Under the pieces are notes generated by a model. It made no database searches and had not been told where the DNA came from. It saw nothing but the letters and a program-made list of their open reading frames with translations. From Bacillus_CJ salitolerans (GTDB lineage: Bacteria; Bacillota; Bacilli; Bacillales; SA4), in contig NZ_JBHUEM010000004.1 of the NCBI RefSeq assembly GCF_042680805.1, positions 62,001-126,000 on the forward strand: a stretch of 64,000 nt of DNA, in the 5' to 3' direction. Position 1 is the first letter of the stretch. Each line of letters opens with the position of its first letter. This document shows positions 7,876-16,191 of the stretch, in pieces. The position numbers and the translations under genes are program-made.

Positions 7876-8842
7876 ACGTCATAGAAGACTTCGCAGTTCG
7901 GCAAACATGCGTTCCATAGTCCGAGAAACTTATTTACATATAGAAGATTTTATTTATCCGCTTTTTATTGTTGAGGAAGAAAATACAAAGCAGGAAGTTC
8001 CTTCTATGCCTGGTGTATACCATTTATCCTTAGATTATTTAGTGAAAGAGGTTCAATCGATTGTAGACTTGGGAATCAAGTCGATTATTTTATTTGGTGT
8101 ACCAAATGATAAGGATGAAGTAGGATCTTGTGCTTATCATGAGGAAGGAATTGTTCAAAAGTCAATAAAGCTTGTTAAAGAGCATTTTCCTGAATTAGTC
8201 GTGGTTGCGGATACTTGTCTTTGTCAATATACATCTCATGGACACTGTGGAGTCATTGAAGATGGGTATGTAGAAAATGATAAGAGTCTAGAGCTATTAG
8301 TGAAAACGGCTGTTAGTCAAGCACAGGCAGGAGCAGATATTATCGCACCATCAAATATGATGGATGGGTTTGTTGCGGCAATTCGTGAAGGATTAGATGA
8401 GGCTGGGTTTGTCGATACACCGATTATGTCTTATGCAGTCAAATATGCTTCTTCTTTTTACGGACCTTTCCGTGATGCTGCCCATAGTACACCTCAATTT
8501 GGCGACCGGAAGACATACCAAATGGACCCAGCTAACCGCCTCGAAGCTCTTCGTGAGGCTGAATCCGATCTAGCTGAAGGGGCCGATTTCTTGATTGTAA
8601 AACCAGCACTATCTTACTTAGATATTATTAGAGATGTAAAGGACTCGTTTAATGTTCCCGTGGTAGCTTACAATGTTAGTGGTGAGTATTCTATGATAAA
8701 GGCTGCTGCTCAAAACGGTTGGATTTCTGAAAAAGAGATTGTGCTAGAAATGTTAACAAGTATGAAGCGTGCTGGAGTCGACTTGATTATTACGTACTTT
8801 GCGAAAGATGCTGCAAACTGGTTGTCTGAAAATGAAAAATAG
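7862..8842 (+). CDS. hemB: Porphobilinogen synthase (delta-aminolevulinate dehydratase)
   Basis: Condenses two 5-aminolevulinate molecules to porphobilinogen. 326 residues. Cys119, Cys121 and Cys129 in DTCLCQYTSHGHCG form the catalytic zinc site, marking this as a zinc-type enzyme rather than a magnesium-only one. The two active-site lysines are Lys194 (AVKYASSFYGPFRDA) and Lys247 (IVKPALSYLD). The ATG lies inside the end of hemD behind AAGGAGG. Operon order hemD-hemB-hemL is that of B. subtilis. Confidence 0.98.
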   Translation: MAQFKRHRRLRSSANMRSIVRETYLHIEDFIYPLFIVEEENTKQEVPSMPGVYHLSLDYLVKEVQSIVDLGIKSIILFGVPNDKDEVGSCAYHEEGIVQKSIKLVKEHFPELVVVADTCLCQYTSHGHCGVIEDGYVENDKSLELLVKTAVSQAQAGADIIAPSNMMDGFVAAIREGLDEAGFVDTPIMSYAVKYASSFYGPFRDAAHSTPQFGDRKTYQMDPANRLEALREAESDLAEGADFLIVKPALSYLDIIRDVKDSFNVPVVAYNVSGEYSMIKAAAQNGWISEKEIVLEMLTSMKRAGVDLIITYFAKDAANWLSENEK

Positions 8843-8854
8843 GAGGCCGAACAT

Positions 8855-10144
8855 ATGAAGCAATTTTCGAAATCTGTAGCTGCTTTTAGTGAAGCACAGA
8901 CAGTGTTACCAGGTGGGGTTAATAGCCCGGTTCGTGCATTTAAATCAGTGAAAATGGATCCTGTTTTTATGGAAAGAGGGAAAGGATCGAAAATTTATGA
9001 TATTGATGGAAATGAGTACATAGATTATGTTCTTTCTTGGGGACCATTAATTCATGGTCATGCTGATGATAAACTCGTTGAAGCATTAAAAAAAGTAGCA
9101 GAGCTTGGGACAAGCTTTGGTGCACCTACGATACTAGAAACAGAACTTGCTAAGCTTGTTATTGAAAGAATTCCATCGATTGAGATGGTGAGAATGGTCA
9201 GCTCTGGTACAGAAGCTACGATGAGTGCACTTAGACTAGCAAGAGGTTATACAGGTAGAAATAAAATTATGAAATTTGAAGGCTGCTACCATGGTCACGG
9301 AGACTCCCTTTTAATTAAAGCCGGTTCAGGTGTTGCAACATTAGGACTCCCGGATAGTCCAGGTGTACCAGAAGGCATTGCTCAAAATACGATTACCGTT
9401 CCTTATAACGATATGGAAAGTGTCAAGTATGCATTTGAGCAATTTGGAGACGATATTGCAGGTGTTATTATTGAGCCAGTTGCAGGTAATATGGGTGTTG
9501 TTACACCTCTACCAGGTTACTTAGAGGCACTCAGGGAAATTACTAATCAATATGGTGCTCTACTAATCTTTGATGAAGTAATGACGGGATTCCGTGTTGG
9601 CTATCATTCTGCACAAGGGAAATATGGAGTTACACCAGATCTTACTTGCTTAGGAAAGGTAATCGGCGGAGGACTTCCAGTAGGAGCTTACGGGGGACGC
9701 CGTGAGATTATGGAAAAGATTGCGCCAAGCGGTCCTATCTATCAAGCTGGAACATTATCTGGTAATCCACTTGCAATGACAGCTGGTCTTGAAACGTTGC
9801 GTCAACTTACACCTGAAACATATGCCGAATTTGATCGGAAAGCTGATCGTTTAATTGAGGGATTAACAAAAGCTGCACAAAAATATGAACTCCCTCACAG
9901 ATTAACAAGAGCAGGATCAATGGTTGGTTTCTTCTTTACGGATGTAGAAGTTACAAATTATGAACAAGCAAAAACATCAAATTTAGATATGTTTGCTGAG
10001 TATTATCGTAACATGCTTGAAGAAGGTGTGTTTTTGCCACCTTCACAGTTTGAAGGAATGTTCCTTTCAACCGTACACTCTGATGAGGATATTGAAAAAA
10101 CGATTGAAGCAGCAGAAAAGTCATTTTCTAGACTTAAGAAATAA
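8855..10144 (+). CDS. hemL: Glutamate-1-semialdehyde 2,1-aminomutase
   Basis: PLP enzyme that turns the HemA product into 5-aminolevulinate. 429 residues, normal length. The PLP lysine is Lys268 in LGKVIGGGLPVGAYGG; the phosphate-binding SSGTEATM near 117 and the DEVMTGFRVG aspartate are intact. Start ATG follows AGGAGG by 9 nt. Last gene of the heme operon, closed by a strong terminator. With HemA it makes 5-aminolevulinate, so the window encodes every step from charged tRNA to uroporphyrinogen III. Confidence 0.98.
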   Translation: MKQFSKSVAAFSEAQTVLPGGVNSPVRAFKSVKMDPVFMERGKGSKIYDIDGNEYIDYVLSWGPLIHGHADDKLVEALKKVAELGTSFGAPTILETELAKLVIERIPSIEMVRMVSSGTEATMSALRLARGYTGRNKIMKFEGCYHGHGDSLLIKAGSGVATLGLPDSPGVPEGIAQNTITVPYNDMESVKYAFEQFGDDIAGVIIEPVAGNMGVVTPLPGYLEALREITNQYGALLIFDEVMTGFRVGYHSAQGKYGVTPDLTCLGKVIGGGLPVGAYGGRREIMEKIAPSGPIYQAGTLSGNPLAMTAGLETLRQLTPETYAEFDRKADRLIEGLTKAAQKYELPHRLTRAGSMVGFFFTDVEVTNYEQAKTSNLDMFAEYYRNMLEEGVFLPPSQFEGMFLSTVHSDEDIEKTIEAAEKSFSRLKK

Positions 10145-10147
10145 TTG

Positions 10148-10187
10148 GAAAAACCACTTCATACATTTGTATGGGGTGGTTTTTTTT
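10148..10187 (+). terminator. Terminator of the hem operon
   Basis: Stem GAAAAACCACTTCATAC / GTATGGGGTGGTTTTTTT with a 4-nt loop and an eight-T tail directly after hemL. Confidence 0.92.
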
Positions 10188-10279
10188 GATAAGTTAAGAA
10201 AATATTTGCGAGTGTGAGTTTCTCGGTATGTCCAAGATGATAAAAACTTCAAGAAACGTTACATTCTTTAAAGTTTTTT

Positions 10280-10308
10280 TCATAAACAAGCTTTTTGAAA
10301 CATAAACC
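10280..10308 (+). promoter_or_regulatory. Candidate sigma-E promoter of spoVID
   Basis: TCATAAA (10280-10286), 14-nt spacer, CATAAACC (10301-10308), about 50 bp before the spoVID start. The -10 matches 5 of 8 positions of the sigma-E consensus CATACAAT. B. subtilis spoVID is sigma-E dependent, which is why the site was sought here. Tentative. Confidence 0.4.
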
Positions 10309-10357
10309 TGTAATGACATTGTAAATTAATTTGAGGGGTTTGAAAGGAGGAGCGGAC

Positions 10358-11473
10358 TTGACAGTTGAAAACCAATCGTCTATACGATTTTCTGTAGAAG
10401 AGTCCATTTGGTTCCAAAGAGGACAGGAAGTATCTGAGTTATTATCAATGTCTTTAGATCCAGATATCGTCATTCAAGAACATGATCAATATATATCTGT
10501 TAAAGGTGGATTAGTCTTAACAGGAGAGTATCATGCTCAAACAGAAGATGATGGTAGAGAGGTTAATAGACCTGAAACAGCAAGAAACGTTCATGAGGTT
10601 ACAACTCGTGAAGATGGGGTAAGTGAGCTAAGACACAAGTTCCCAGTAGATATTACGATTCCAAAAAATCGCATCCAAAATTTAAACGATGTCTATGTCA
10701 CGATTGAAGCATTTGACTATGAATTACCTCAACGTGGGAATCTGCTATTAGAAGCTGATTTATCCATAACAGGTATTTATGGTGATGAGAAACAACAAGC
10801 AGCATTTGAGGAAGAAAGAGAAGAAGAAAGTCGTGAAGAGGAAGATGTAGAAGTGGATGAAACGATAGAGGAAGTTCAATCCACTCAGGAAGAACCACCA
10901 GGGGATGACGAAGATGTAGTAGAGGAAGTAACAGCTGAAGATGCTCACCATGATCTTCAGGAAGATTTACAAGAAAATATTGAAGAAGAATTGGTAGCAC
11001 CGTTAATGAGAGGTTCATATTCAGAGGAATCTGAAGAGCCTGTGACGAATGAAGACCCATTCACTCCGTTTGTCGTTGAAGCAAAAAGTGAACATCCTGA
11101 AGAAGAGGTGGAAGTTTCAGAGGAAAAGACAGACGAAGTCGAAGAGACCGTTGCTTATGTACGTACAGCACCACAGCTAGAATTCAAGAGTCGTGTAGAG
11201 CAACCAGAAGCAAGTAATCCGGCTGAATCAAACGATTCTGGGTCTAATGATGAAAATACTTTGTACCTAACAAAGTTATTTGCAGATGAAAATACATCTG
11301 AGACAGCGAAATTAAGAATGTGTATTGTCCAAAAGGATGAAACTCTAGAAATGATTGCAGAGCGGTATGATGTTCAGGCGCAATCGTTGATTAGAATTAA
11401 TCATTTAGATCGAGAGCATTTAGCTGAAGGACAAATATTATACATTCCAGCTCTAGTTGGAAATCGAAAGTAA
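10358..11473 (+). CDS. spoVID: Stage VI/V coat morphogenetic protein SpoVID
   Basis: Mother-cell protein that drives encasement of the forespore by the coat and recruits SafA. From the TTG start behind AAAGGAGG it has 371 residues. The N-terminal region begins with the conserved SIRFSVEESIWFQRGQEV and LLSMSLDPDI stretches; residues about 140-300 are low-complexity and very Glu-rich, as in other SpoVID proteins; the C terminus (about 318-366) is a LysM domain, RMCIVQKDETLEMIAERYDV onward. An in-frame TTG at 10331 lies upstream of the ribosome-binding site and is rejected. Follows hemL exactly as in B. subtilis. Its partner SafA is encoded at 53634. Confidence 0.94.
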   Translation: MTVENQSSIRFSVEESIWFQRGQEVSELLSMSLDPDIVIQEHDQYISVKGGLVLTGEYHAQTEDDGREVNRPETARNVHEVTTREDGVSELRHKFPVDITIPKNRIQNLNDVYVTIEAFDYELPQRGNLLLEADLSITGIYGDEKQQAAFEEEREEESREEEDVEVDETIEEVQSTQEEPPGDDEDVVEEVTAEDAHHDLQEDLQENIEEELVAPLMRGSYSEESEEPVTNEDPFTPFVVEAKSEHPEEEVEVSEEKTDEVEETVAYVRTAPQLEFKSRVEQPEASNPAESNDSGSNDENTLYLTKLFADENTSETAKLRMCIVQKDETLEMIAERYDVQAQSLIRINHLDREHLAEGQILYIPALVGNRK

Positions 11474-11480
11474 GAGGTTA

Positions 11481-11526
11481 AAAGAAACGTGAGTGAGGTT
11501 CTCTCCTCACGTGTTTCTTCTTTTTC
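11481..11526 (+). terminator. Terminator after spoVID
   Basis: AAAAGAAACGTGAG... pairs with CTCACGTGTTTCTT, followed by CTTTTTC. Some read-through into ysxE is possible since no promoter is evident between them. Confidence 0.75.
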
Positions 11527-11558
11527 AATGAGTAATAGAAAAGGAAGTGTAATAATCG

Positions 11559-12605
11559 ATGACAACTGAATTACTTCAGCAATATCAACCTTTGTTAAGA
11601 GAATATGGCATTGAACCACAATTTATTGAGGATTTAGGCCGTGTGAAAAAAATCCATTCTACTGATGGAATACTAGCTTTGAAACAAGCAAAGCTTCCAT
11701 ATAATGAAATAGCTCACTACGAGAGAAAACTACAATTTTTACAATATAAAAGCTATGGATATAGCGTTCCAGTATATCGAACAAAAACTGGGAGTTTTTT
11801 TGTTTTTGATAATCACTATAGTGCTTACTATTTAATGCCGTGGTTAGATTCATATAATGATGAAGAGGAACGAAACGATCATGCTTTTCAGCTATTTAAA
11901 CAGCTAGGAGAACTACATGCCAACTCATTGAAAGAAGAGAGGCTTAAAGATGGTGAAGTAGATGAGCTTGTAGACTGGATAAAGGATCATTGGCAAAAAA
12001 GAAGGGATGAGCTTGAGCTATTTATCGAGAAGTGTGAAGAGAACACATATATGTCGCCCTTTCAACTATATTACTGTACGTATTTTCAAGAGATGATGAG
12101 AGCACAAGAGTTTGCATTAAGGAAATTAGATGATTGGAAAGAAATGATGGACGAGAAAAAGAAATATCGCACTGTTTTTATACACGGTCAACCTTCATTC
12201 CATCATTTTTTATATAATGTAGAAGGTCAAGGTCTTTTTGTTAACTTTGAACGGTCAGGTTATTCTTCCCCTATCCATGATTTGCTTTACTTTTTTTACC
12301 GGTCGTGTAAAACGTACCCACTCCACACGGATGATCGTTTCCAATGGTTTCAAACGTATCGAAGTCATTTTCCTTTACAAGAAGATGAAGTTACTTTATT
12401 TATGGCGTACTTGGCTTATCCAGAAAATATGTATAGAGTAGTAAAAGAATATCAGAGTAAGAGCAGTAAGAGTGAATTAAAGTCATTACAGCTTCTCCAG
12501 CGATCTTATTGGCAAATGAAAAACATTGAATATTTTCTTACGAACATCGTTGTGTTTGAAGAAGAGAAGAAGAAAAAAGAACAACAAGAGTCCCAGGAAT
12601 CATAA
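11559..12605 (+). CDS. ysxE: Spore coat-associated CotS/YsxE-family kinase-like protein
   Basis: 348-residue protein of the CotS/YutH/YsxE family, which has an aminoglycoside-phosphotransferase-like fold and associates with the spore coat. The region YRTVFIHGQPSFHHFLYNVEG corresponds to the catalytic loop H-G-D-x-x-x-x-N of the fold, but the Asp is Gln here (HGQPSFHHF) and the later metal-binding Asp is also not clear, so catalysis is doubtful. The C terminus ends in a Lys/Glu-rich tail. Begins with ATG after GGAAGTG, 85 bp downstream of spoVID, the B. subtilis gene order. Assigned by context and fold pattern. Confidence 0.88.
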   Translation: MTTELLQQYQPLLREYGIEPQFIEDLGRVKKIHSTDGILALKQAKLPYNEIAHYERKLQFLQYKSYGYSVPVYRTKTGSFFVFDNHYSAYYLMPWLDSYNDEEERNDHAFQLFKQLGELHANSLKEERLKDGEVDELVDWIKDHWQKRRDELELFIEKCEENTYMSPFQLYYCTYFQEMMRAQEFALRKLDDWKEMMDEKKKYRTVFIHGQPSFHHFLYNVEGQGLFVNFERSGYSSPIHDLLYFFYRSCKTYPLHTDDRFQWFQTYRSHFPLQEDEVTLFMAYLAYPENMYRVVKEYQSKSSKSELKSLQLLQRSYWQMKNIEYFLTNIVVFEEEKKKKEQQESQES

Positions 12606-12625
12606 GGGAATCTTGGTGTTCTTTT

Positions 12626-12817
12626 TTATAGCCATTCTAAGTGAAAGCTAACTGCCAGTAAAATTAGTATTCCTAAAAGGATAACGTCGAATGGGGTAGG
12701 GATAAAGATTGTTCGAACTCCTTGGAAGATTGTAATTGGAATAATTACTTGTATTGTGACGGAGCGGCAATACCTCAACCAAGGAGGAAGGGTATAGGGG
12801 TTATATCTTCTTTTCAT
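12626..12817 (-). CDS. Small conserved-looking membrane protein, 63 residues
   Basis: A short minus-strand gene with a very strong ribosome-binding site (AAGGAGGG, 6 nt before ATG), which is the main reason to call it. The N-terminal 25 residues are basic and aromatic (MKRRYNPYTLPPWLRYC), followed by two hydrophobic stretches (VTIQVIIPITIFQGVRTIFI and FDVILLGILILLAVSF), so probably a two-pass or hairpin membrane protein with a positive N terminus. It is convergent with ysxE and divergent from the valS T-box. B. subtilis also has a small gene in this interval, but I cannot confirm orthology. Function unknown. Confidence 0.7.
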   Translation of the reverse strand: MKRRYNPYTLPPWLRYCRSVTIQVIIPITIFQGVRTIFIPTPFDVILLGILILLAVSFHLEWL

Positions 12818-12940
12818 AAATTGCCCTCCTTACAGTATGTTCTATGTATTACAGTGTATGTACATCAACATCAAAAGGTGAAAATCAGATAGGCTCATCA
12901 CCATTTTTTGTATAAATTCAAAAAAATACGGGAATACTTA

Positions 12941-12969
12941 TTGACGATTCAGTGGGAATTTCGTAGACT
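12941..12969 (+). promoter_or_regulatory. Sigma-A promoter of the valS leader
   Basis: TTGACG (12941-12946), 17-nt spacer, TAGACT (12964-12969). Transcription would start near 12976, just before the T-box stem I. Confidence 0.7.
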
Positions 12970-12975
12970 ATGTTA

Positions 12976-13246
12976 TATATTTTAAAATTATAAATGCAAA
13001 GACAGGGAAGAGTACAGGTAAGCTCCTTCAGAGAGAGAAACAAGTAGCTGAGATGTTTCTTAGGTAAGTTAACTGGAATGTCGCCCTTGAGCAGCTCTTT
13101 TGAATAAAGTAGGAAGAGCCGGTGAAGTGCCGTTATTTTATTGAGTGTGTAGAACATAACGTTTTTTCGTTCTGCAAAAAAAGGTGGTACCGCGAAAATA
13201 TAACTCCTTTCGTCCTTTTATGGATGATAGGAGTTTTTTATTTTTT
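12976..13246 (+). ncRNA. T-box leader (tRNA-Val sensing riboswitch) of valS
   Basis: The hallmark AGGTGGTACCGCG is at 13182-13194; its TGGT would pair with the ACCA end of uncharged tRNA-Val. Upstream, AGTA (in AGAGTACAGG) and GGAA (in CTGGAATGTCGCC) form the specifier-loop pattern, and GTC at 13080-13082 is a valine codon in the expected position. The intrinsic terminator AACTCCT...TCGTCC / GGATGA...AGGAGTT with a T-run ends at 13246. Low charged tRNA-Val should favour the antiterminator and expression of valS. Confidence 0.92.
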
Positions 13247-13380
13247 ACAGAAAATATAAGCTTCGGATCTCGGCGTTGCTCAGAAAATTAAAAATCCTCA
13301 TTTAAACAACCTAAACTCCGATTTTTAATTTTTTTCGCGCCTTGCCTCCTCGCTACTATTTCCTGTAAGTGACAGTCACT
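13245..13380. repeat. Nested palindromic element in the valS leader
   Basis: Between the T-box terminator and the valS ribosome-binding site lies an unexpected palindromic block. The outer arms TTACAGAAAATA (13245-13256) and TATTTCCTGTAA (13357-13368) match 11 of 12; the inner arms AAAATTAAAAATC (13284-13296) and GATTTTTAATTTT (13320-13332) are perfect; a 13-nt palindrome AGTGACAGTCACT (13368-13380) follows. A 12-nt direct repeat AAATTTGTCGAA occurs at 13386-13397 and 13424-13435. This looks like a small non-autonomous repeat element inserted in the leader. It would be transcribed whenever the T-box reads through. Confidence 0.75.
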
Positions 13381-13457
13381 ACCCGAAATTTGTCGAATTG
13401 TCAAAAAAGGGAGTCAATGCACAAAATTTGTCGAACAGAAACAAGGGAGGAATTAGG

Positions 13458-16103
13458 ATGGAAACGAATGAACAAATGCTTTCAACGAAGTATGATCCAA
13501 AAGCTGTTGAAGCAGGCCGATATGATTATTGGCTTAAGGGTAAGTTTTTTGAGGCGAAGCCTGAGGAAGGGAAAGAACCGTATACGATCGTTATTCCTCC
13601 TCCAAACGTAACAGGGAAATTGCACCTTGGTCATGCATGGGATACGACCCTTCAGGATATTATGACGCGAATTAAACGTATGCAAGGTTATGATGTTTTA
13701 TGGCTACCAGGTATGGATCATGCCGGGATAGCTACACAGGCGAAGGTAGAGGCAAAGCTTCGTGAAGAAGGGAAGTCTCGCTATGATTTAGGTCGTGAAA
13801 AATTCCTTGAGGAATCTTGGAAGTGGAAAGAAGAATATGCAAGTCACATTCGAAAGCAATGGGCGAAGCTTGGACTTGGATTAGATTACTCTCGTGAACG
13901 CTTTACGCTAGATGAAGGTCTTTCTAAAGCGGTTCGTGATGTTTTCGTTTCACTTTACAATAAAGGGCTTATATATCGTGGTGAATACATTATTAACTGG
14001 GATCCAGCTACGAAGACAGCTCTTTCTGATATAGAGGTTATATACAAAGATGTTCAAGGTGCGTTCTACCACATGAAATATCCTCTAGCTGATGGATCAG
14101 GACATATTGAAGTAGCGACAACTCGTCCAGAAACTATGCTAGGAGATACAGCAGTAGCAGTTCATCCAGAAGATGATCGATATAAGCACCTTATCGGAAA
14201 GACCGTCATTCTTCCAATTGTAGGACGTGAAATTCCAATCATTGGAGATGACTATGTGGATATGGAGTTTGGTTCAGGTGCTGTTAAAATTACCCCTGCT
14301 CATGATCCAAATGATTTTGAAATTGGAAATAGACATAACTTGCAGCGTATTCTAGTCATGAATGAAGACGGAACGATGAATCAAAATGCTGGAAAGTACC
14401 AAGGCATGGATCGTTTTGATTGCCGTAAACAAATTGTAAAAGATCTTCAGGAAGAAGGTATTCTGTTTAAGATTGAAGAGCATACTCACTCCGTTGGACA
14501 TAGTGAACGTAGTGACGCCGTTGTTGAACCTTACTTATCTACACAATGGTTCGTAAAAATGAAGCCACTAGCCGACAGAGCTGTAGAACTTCAAAAGACT
14601 GAAGGGAAAGTAAACTTTGTTCCAGATAGATTTGAGAAAACATACGTACATTGGATGGAAAACATTCATGACTGGTGTATTTCTCGCCAGCTTTGGTGGG
14701 GACACCGTATTCCAGCCTGGTATCATAAAGAAACCGGTGAGGTGTATGTAGGTCATGATGCCCCGAGCGATGAAGAAAATTGGGAACAAGATAAAGATGT
14801 ATTAGATACTTGGTTCAGTTCAGCGTTATGGCCGTTTTCAACCATGGGCTGGCCAGAAGAGGATGCAGCTGACTTCAAACGTTATTATCCAACAAATGTT
14901 CTTGTTACTGGTTATGACATCATTCTTTTCTGGGTATCTAGAATGGTATATCAAGCCCTGGAATTCACAGGAAAACGTCCATTTGACGATGTATTAATAC
15001 ACGGATTAGTTCGTGCTGCTGACGGTCGTAAGATGAGTAAGTCACTTGGTAATGGTGTAGATCCAATGGATGTTATTGATCAGTACGGAGCAGATTCACT
15101 TCGTTATTTCTTATCAACAGGTAGCTCACCTGGTCAAGATTTACGTTTTAGTATGGAAAAGGTAGAAGCGACTTGGAATTTTGCAAACAAGATTTGGAAT
15201 GCTTCAAGATTTGCGATGATGAATATGGAAGGTCTAACGTATGAGCAGCTTGATCTATCAGGAGAAAAATCTGTAGCTGACAAGTGGATCCTTACTCGAC
15301 TAAATGAGACGATTCAAGAAGTGACAAAGCTTGTTGAAAAATATGAGTTTGGTGAAGTTGGGCGTATCCTTTATAATTTCATCTGGGATGATTTCTGTGA
15401 CTGGTATATTGAAATGGCGAAGCTACCATTATATGGTGAGGATGAAGCTGCTAAGCTAACGACACGTTCAATTCTTGCGTATGTACTAGATAATACGATG
15501 AGATTGCTACATCCATTTATGCCATTTATTACAGAAGAAATTTGGCAGTATTTACCTCACCAAGGTGAGTCTATCACGATTGCTGAGTGGCCTAAGGTTC
15601 GCTCGGAACTATCTGATGATTTAGCAGCAAGTGAAATGAAGCTATTGGTTGATATAATTAGAGCTGTACGTAATATTCGTGCAGAGGTAAACACACCAAT
15701 GAGCAAGCAAATTAAACTTCAAATAAAAGCGAAGGATGATGCAACCCTCGCGAAGCTTGAAAAAAACCGTTCCTACATTGAGCGTTTCTGTAATCCAAGT
15801 GAACTAAATATCGGATTAACGATCGATACAAATGAAAAAGCAATGACCGCAATCGTAACGGGTGCTGAATTATCTTTACCACTCCAAGGCTTAATCAATG
15901 TAGATGAAGAAATAAAACGATTGGAAAAAGAGCTTGAAAAGCTAAATAATGAGGTTGAGCGAGTTCAAAAGAAACTAGGAAACGAAGGATTTGTAAGCAA
16001 AGCACCAGCTAATGTAATTGAAGAAGAGAGACTAAAAGAAAAAGACTATATTGAAAAGCGTGACACAGTTCTAGAGCGAATTGAAGACTTAAAAGCGCTA
16101 TAA
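13458..16103 (+). CDS. valS: Valyl-tRNA synthetase
   Basis: Charges tRNA-Val with valine, with post-transfer editing of threonine. 881 residues from the ATG behind AGGGAGG, beginning METNEQMLSTKYDP as in B. subtilis; the frame is open 20 codons further upstream but without a ribosome-binding site. Class I signatures are intact: HLGH in PPPNVTGKLHLGHAWD near residue 45 and KMSKS in DGRKMSKSLGNGVDP. The editing domain (TTRPETMLGDTAVAVHP near 220) and the C-terminal coiled-coil arm (EIKRLEKELEKLNNEVERVQKKLG) are present. Controlled by the upstream T-box. Confidence 0.98.
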   Translation: METNEQMLSTKYDPKAVEAGRYDYWLKGKFFEAKPEEGKEPYTIVIPPPNVTGKLHLGHAWDTTLQDIMTRIKRMQGYDVLWLPGMDHAGIATQAKVEAKLREEGKSRYDLGREKFLEESWKWKEEYASHIRKQWAKLGLGLDYSRERFTLDEGLSKAVRDVFVSLYNKGLIYRGEYIINWDPATKTALSDIEVIYKDVQGAFYHMKYPLADGSGHIEVATTRPETMLGDTAVAVHPEDDRYKHLIGKTVILPIVGREIPIIGDDYVDMEFGSGAVKITPAHDPNDFEIGNRHNLQRILVMNEDGTMNQNAGKYQGMDRFDCRKQIVKDLQEEGILFKIEEHTHSVGHSERSDAVVEPYLSTQWFVKMKPLADRAVELQKTEGKVNFVPDRFEKTYVHWMENIHDWCISRQLWWGHRIPAWYHKETGEVYVGHDAPSDEENWEQDKDVLDTWFSSALWPFSTMGWPEEDAADFKRYYPTNVLVTGYDIILFWVSRMVYQALEFTGKRPFDDVLIHGLVRAADGRKMSKSLGNGVDPMDVIDQYGADSLRYFLSTGSSPGQDLRFSMEKVEATWNFANKIWNASRFAMMNMEGLTYEQLDLSGEKSVADKWILTRLNETIQEVTKLVEKYEFGEVGRILYNFIWDDFCDWYIEMAKLPLYGEDEAAKLTTRSILAYVLDNTMRLLHPFMPFITEEIWQYLPHQGESITIAEWPKVRSELSDDLAASEMKLLVDIIRAVRNIRAEVNTPMSKQIKLQIKAKDDATLAKLEKNRSYIERFCNPSELNIGLTIDTNEKAMTAIVTGAELSLPLQGLINVDEEIKRLEKELEKLNNEVERVQKKLGNEGFVSKAPANVIEEERLKEKDYIEKRDTVLERIEDLKAL

Positions 16104-16116
16104 TCGATTTAGTAAG

Positions 16117-16147
16117 TGGAGGCGATAACAATCGTCTCCATTTCTTT
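16117..16147 (+). terminator. Weak terminator after valS
   Basis: TGGAGGCGAT / ATCGTCTCCA stem with a 4-nt AACA loop, followed only by TTTCTTT. Partial read-through into folC is likely. Confidence 0.65.
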
Positions 16148-16191
16148 AAAATAGTACTATTTGTGGACTTTTTATTGGAGGAAAATATGTT

